Positions 60,703-64,000 of a stretch of 64,000 nt of DNA are shown here, in pieces. Below the pieces are notes generated by a model. It searched no databases. It was not told the origin of the DNA and saw only the letters and a program-made list of their open reading frames with translations. The position numbers and the translations under genes were made by a program. Location of the stretch: contig NZ_FCOJ02000040.1 in NCBI RefSeq assembly GCF_001545035.1, positions 1 through 64,000 on the forward strand, in the 5' to 3' direction. The stretch's first letter is position 1, and each line of letters starts with the position of its first letter. The DNA comes from Caballeronia glebae. GTDB lineage: Bacteria > Pseudomonadota > Gammaproteobacteria > Burkholderiales > Burkholderiaceae.

Positions 60703-60761
60703 TTATTGCCCGGGCGCCTTTCAACAAGCTGAGTTGCCGAACTGATCGTCGAGGAAAGCAC

Positions 60762-61259
60762 ATGAAGACGCCTGTGCGCGTGTCGTTCGTTAAGCGGCGG
60801 GGAATCATGGCGGGCGCGTGCGCTTCGCTCGCGCTTAGCTTGCCTGCCCCGCGCGCGCAGCAGGCGCGGGCGTCCGCGCTCGAAGCGTTCCTCGCCGTAT
60901 CGATGAAACTCACCGGCCGCACGAGTTTCGATCCGCTTCTGGCCGAACGCGTGCACGCGGCGCTCGCCCGCAACGATGCCGACTTCGCCGCGAAGATCGC
61001 CGCGCTCGACAAGTGGATCGCGACGCACGGCGGCACGCCGACCGACCTCATCACTGCCGCGCTCGAAGCCACGCGCCCCGAGCTTGCGAAAACGGTCGGC
61101 GGCGTGATGCGCGCGTGGTATCTCGGGGTCGTCGGCGAGCCGCCGCATGTCGAGGTCGTTGCGTACGAACGCGCACTGATGTTCGATCCCGTCGGCGACA
61201 TGCTCACGATTCCCTCATACTGCCGCGGCGAGCCGGCCGACTGGGCGAAGAAGCCCTGA
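60762..61259 (+). CDS. FAD-dependent sugar dehydrogenase gamma (small) subunit
   Basis: A 165-residue protein of the FAD-SLDH small-subunit family. The N-terminus VSFVKRRGIMAGACASLALS has a twin-arginine-like pattern (RRxIM then a hydrophobic stretch), so it is probably a Tat signal that carries the folded alpha subunit out. The mature part has FLAVSMKLTGRTSFDPLLAE, MRAWYLGVVGE and ALMFDPVGDMLTIPSYCRGEPADW, matching the B. cepacia glucose dehydrogenase gamma subunit in kind. The ATG at 60762 follows GAGGAAAG. The alpha gene follows 49 bases later. Confidence 0.87.
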   Translation: MKTPVRVSFVKRRGIMAGACASLALSLPAPRAQQARASALEAFLAVSMKLTGRTSFDPLLAERVHAALARNDADFAAKIAALDKWIATHGGTPTDLITAALEATRPELAKTVGGVMRAWYLGVVGEPPHVEVVAYERALMFDPVGDMLTIPSYCRGEPADWAKKP

Positions 61260-61308
61260 GCGCCGCGCACGCCGGCATAGAACGAAGGACAAGGACAAGG
61301 GCACGCGC

Positions 61309-62904
61309 ATGGCGGGTTCCACTTCGGCGGACGTGGTGGTCGTCGGATCGGGCGTGGCGGGCAGTCTCGTCGCGTATCGGCTGGCGCGCGCGGGCGCGTC
61401 GGTGATCCTGCTCGAAGCCGGGCCGCGTCTCGCGCGCTGGCAGATCGTCGAGAACTTTCGCCGCGCCGCCGACAAGCGCGATCTCAGCGCGCCGTATCCG
61501 CTCTTGCGTCACGCGCCGCGTCCCGAGCCGATGAATCCCGGTTCGTATCTGATCGAGCGCGGCGCGATGCCGTATCGGCCGCAATATCTGCGACTCGTCG
61601 GCGGCACGACGTGGCACTGGGCCGGCGCCGCGTGGCGTCTGCTGCCGTCGGACTTTCGCGTGAAGACGCTGTACGGCGTCGGACGCGACTGGCCGTTTCC
61701 CTACGAGACGCTCGAACCGTGGTACGGACAGGCCGAAACCGAGCTCGGCGTCGCGGGACCGGACATCGATCTCGGCTCGCCGCGCTCGACGCCGTATCCG
61801 ATGGACGCGCTGCCGCTTTCCTGGATGGACCGGCGCGTCGCCGACGTGCTCGGTGCGCGGTCGTATCGCGTGGTGCCCGAGCCGATGGCGCGCAACAGCC
61901 GTCCGTATGACGCGCGTCCCGCGTGCTGCGGCAACAACAATTGCATGCCGATTTGCCCGATCGGCGCGCTTTACCACGCCGCGACGCACGCCGACAAGGC
62001 GGAACGCGCGGGCGCGACGCTCATCGCGCAGGCGCTCGCGTATCGCATCGAGGCGAACGAGCGCGGCGAGATCGTCGCGATCCATTACAAGGACCCGAAC
62101 GGCCTCTCGACCCGCGCGACCGGCAAACGCTTCGTGATCGCGGCGAACGGCATCGAAACGCCCAAGCTTCTGCTGATGTCGGCGTCGGCGCGATTTCCGA
62201 AGGGCATCGCCAACGGCTCGGATCAGGTCGGGCGCAATCTGATGGATCATCCCGGCGCGAGCGTCAGCTTCCTCGCCAACGAGGCGCTGTGGCCGGGGCG
62301 CGGGCCGGTGGAAATGTCGTCCATCGTCGATTTCCGCGACGGGCCGTTTCGCGCGCAGCAGTCGGCCAAGAAGCTGCACCTGTCGAACGCCGCGCCGACG
62401 CTCGCCGTCACCCGGAATTTGCTGGGCATCGGGCTGACGGGCGGCGAACTCGACCGGCAGATTCGCGAGCAATGCGCGCGCAGGCTGACTTTCGGCAGCT
62501 TTCACGAGCAACTGCCGTCGCACGAGAATCGCGTGATGCTGTCGGCGCAAAAGGACGCGCTCGGCTTGCCGCGCCCGGAGATCGCGTATTCGATCGACGA
62601 CTACGTGCGCAAGAGCGCCGCCGACACGCACGCGCAGTTCGAGCGCATCGCGGGAATTTTCGAGGCGACCGATATCGAATACGACGATTCGTTGGGCGCG
62701 AGCAGCCACATCATGGGCACGACGATCATGGGCCGCGACGCGAACGATTCCGTCGTCGACGCCGAGTGCCGCGCGCACGATCATCCGAACTTGTTCATCG
62801 CGGGAAGCGCGGTGATGCCCGCGGGCGGCTCGGTCAACTGCACGCTGACGATTGCGGCATTGTCGCTGCGGCTCGCCGGCACGATCGAGGCGTCGCTGCG
62901 ATGA
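61309..62904 (+). CDS. FAD-dependent sugar (glucose-type) dehydrogenase alpha subunit, GMC family
   Basis: A 531-residue GMC oxidoreductase with no signal of its own. The N-terminal Rossmann motif is VVVVGSGVAGSLVAYRLARA, VGGTTWHWAGAAWRLLPSDF is a flavin contact, and CCGNNNCMPICPIG holds Cys206, 207, 212 and 216 in the spacing of the 3Fe-4S cluster of the B. cepacia enzyme. The C-terminal HIMGTTIMG and SVNCTLTIAALSLRLAG contain the active His and Asn. It oxidises a sugar in the periplasm and passes electrons to the beta cytochrome. True substrate (glucose, sorbitol, gluconate) is not certain from sequence. The stop overlaps the beta gene start. Confidence 0.9.
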   Translation: MAGSTSADVVVVGSGVAGSLVAYRLARAGASVILLEAGPRLARWQIVENFRRAADKRDLSAPYPLLRHAPRPEPMNPGSYLIERGAMPYRPQYLRLVGGTTWHWAGAAWRLLPSDFRVKTLYGVGRDWPFPYETLEPWYGQAETELGVAGPDIDLGSPRSTPYPMDALPLSWMDRRVADVLGARSYRVVPEPMARNSRPYDARPACCGNNNCMPICPIGALYHAATHADKAERAGATLIAQALAYRIEANERGEIVAIHYKDPNGLSTRATGKRFVIAANGIETPKLLLMSASARFPKGIANGSDQVGRNLMDHPGASVSFLANEALWPGRGPVEMSSIVDFRDGPFRAQQSAKKLHLSNAAPTLAVTRNLLGIGLTGGELDRQIREQCARRLTFGSFHEQLPSHENRVMLSAQKDALGLPRPEIAYSIDDYVRKSAADTHAQFERIAGIFEATDIEYDDSLGASSHIMGTTIMGRDANDSVVDAECRAHDHPNLFIAGSAVMPAGGSVNCTLTIAALSLRLAGTIEASLR

Positions 62905-64000
62905 GGGCGCGGCTCGCGTGCCCGATCGTCCTGCTGGCGTGCGTGTTCGGCCCGGCCAACGCGCAAACGACGCTCACGCAGGGCGAATATCTCGTGCGGG
63001 CGGGCGGTTGCATGAGTTGCCATACCGCCGATCCCGAGCGGCCGTTCGCGGGCGGCAGGCCGATCCCGACGCCGTTCGGCAGCGTGTTCGCGCCGAACAT
63101 CACGAGCGACCGCGACACGGGCATCGGCGCATGGACCGATGCGCAGTTCGTCCGCGCGATGCGCGAGGGCATCGGCAGGAACGGCGAGCGGCTTTATCCC
63201 GCGTTTCCGTACACGTCGTACACGCTTCTTTCCGACGCCGATCTCCTCGCGATGCGCGCGTATCTCGCCACCGTGCCGCCCGTCCGGGTCGCGACGCCGC
63301 GCAACACGCTCTCGTTTCCGTTCGACCAGCGCTGGCTGATGGCGCTGTGGAATCTCGTCAACTTCTCGCCGCGACGCTTCGTGCGCGATCCGTCGAAGAG
63401 CGCGGAGTGGAATCGTGGCGCGTATCTCGTCGAAGGGCTCGGGCATTGCGGCGAATGTCACACGCCGCGTGACTGGCTCGGCGGGTTGAAGCAGCGCGAG
63501 CGGCTTGGCGGCGCGACGATCGCGGGCTGGCAGGCGGGCAACCTGACGCCGGACCGCGTCGCAGGCATCGGCGCATGGCGCGACGACGAATTGCTGCGCT
63601 TCCTGTCGACGGGCGCCGCGCCCGGCCGCGCCTATGCGCTCGGACCGATGGCCGAAGTGGTTTCTTCGAGCACGCAATATCTGACGCCCGCCGATTCGCG
63701 CGCCATGATCGCGTATCTTCGCGCCGTGTCATCGGTCGCGGTGAAGGACGCGCGCGTGCGCACGAGTTTCGGCCGGCCGGCGCGCGCGGACATCACGTCG
63801 CTCGATTCGCCGGGCGCACGGTTCTACGCCGCCGCGTGCGCCAGTTGTCACGGCGTGACGGGCGAGGGCAGCAAGCCGTTTCCATCGCTCGTGCACGACG
63901 GCGTGAGCGGCGCGCTCGGCACGGCGACGACGGGCAATCTCGTCCTCGTGATCCTGCGCGGCGTGAACCGGCAAACGCGCGACTCGCACGCGCTGATGCC
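62901..64000 (+). CDS. Triheme cytochrome c beta subunit of the sugar dehydrogenase (partial)
   Basis: The frame from the ATG at 62901 (ATGA overlap with the alpha gene) stays open to the window end, giving 366 residues so far of about 430 expected. A signal peptide (LACPIVLLACVFGPANAQ, residues 5-22) is followed by three heme sites: CMSCH (37-41), CGECH (183-187) and CASCH (313-317). This is the electron-accepting cytochrome that anchors the complex to the periplasmic side of the membrane and reduces quinone. The C-terminal membrane anchor lies beyond the window. Identification is firm because of three CxxCH sites and gene order. Confidence 0.92.
   Translation, partial: MRARLACPIVLLACVFGPANAQTTLTQGEYLVRAGGCMSCHTADPERPFAGGRPIPTPFGSVFAPNITSDRDTGIGAWTDAQFVRAMREGIGRNGERLYPAFPYTSYTLLSDADLLAMRAYLATVPPVRVATPRNTLSFPFDQRWLMALWNLVNFSPRRFVRDPSKSAEWNRGAYLVEGLGHCGECHTPRDWLGGLKQRERLGGATIAGWQAGNLTPDRVAGIGAWRDDELLRFLSTGAAPGRAYALGPMAEVVSSSTQYLTPADSRAMIAYLRAVSSVAVKDARVRTSFGRPARADITSLDSPGARFYAAACASCHGVTGEGSKPFPSLVHDGVSGALGTATTGNLVLVILRGVNRQTRDSHALM

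Overview
The window is GC-rich bacterial DNA that looks like the second chromosome of a Burkholderiaceae species (Paraburkholderia, Caballeronia or Burkholderia sensu lato). I infer this from gene order: sdhB-sdhE-gltA, leuCDB-asd-fimV-truA-trpF-trpB-DNA methyltransferase-trpA-accD-folC-SPOR-cvpA-purF-metZ, then an exopolysaccharide block. No rRNA, tRNA, CRISPR array or intact insertion sequence is visible.

Region 1 (1-20.2 kb, all plus strand) is housekeeping metabolism. It holds the tail of succinate dehydrogenase and its flavinylation factor, citrate synthase, the leucine genes leuC, leuD and leuB, aspartate-semialdehyde dehydrogenase, a FimV-like polar protein, tRNA pseudouridine synthase, and a trpF-trpB-[orphan DNA methyltransferase]-trpA-accD-folC run with very short gaps. 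It continues with a SPOR protein, cvpA, purF and metZ. Several good intrinsic terminators divide it.

Region 2 (20.2-32.0 kb, all minus strand) starts with an AraC-type regulator and a small FKBP isomerase. An exopolysaccharide locus follows: Wzy-like polymerase, zinc-ribbon membrane microprotein, Wzc-type tyrosine kinase, secreted glycoside hydrolase, two GT4 glycosyltransferases, a 53-residue small protein not obvious at first sight, and a Wzx-like flippase. It lacks a priming transferase and an outer-membrane exporter, so it must work with genes elsewhere.

Region 3 (32.0-39.1 kb) holds a histidine-kinase-like protein whose ATPase domain has lost its key residues, a CNNM/CorC-type transporter, and a compact arsenic operon (arsR-arsI-arsC-acr3-arsH). 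The operon lies between two 37-bp direct repeats and has a palindromic ArsR operator. Its ArsC carries an in-frame deletion that removes the catalytic-loop arginine.

Region 4 (39.1-59.7 kb, all minus strand) is an eight-gene alpha-glucan/trehalose block, in transcription order glgA, glgE, treS-maltokinase, glgB, glgX, treZ, malQ, treY. Together the genes can build glycogen (GlgA, GlgB), convert glycogen to trehalose (GlgX, TreY, TreZ), isomerise trehalose to maltose (TreS), phosphorylate it (maltokinase) and rebuild alpha-1,4-glucan from maltose-1-phosphate (GlgE). GlgE has an extra N-terminal amylase-like half that seems to lack its acid/base glutamate.

Region 5 (60-64 kb) holds a DUF1345 membrane protein and the gamma, alpha and beta (partial) subunits of a periplasmic FAD-dependent sugar dehydrogenase resembling the Burkholderia cepacia glucose dehydrogenase complex. 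The last gene runs off the window.

I found no clearly new multi-gene system. The best leads are the repeat-bounded arsenic island with its damaged arsC, the degenerate kinase, the 53-residue gene at the exopolysaccharide locus, the GlgE fusion, and the methyltransferase placed between trpB and trpA.
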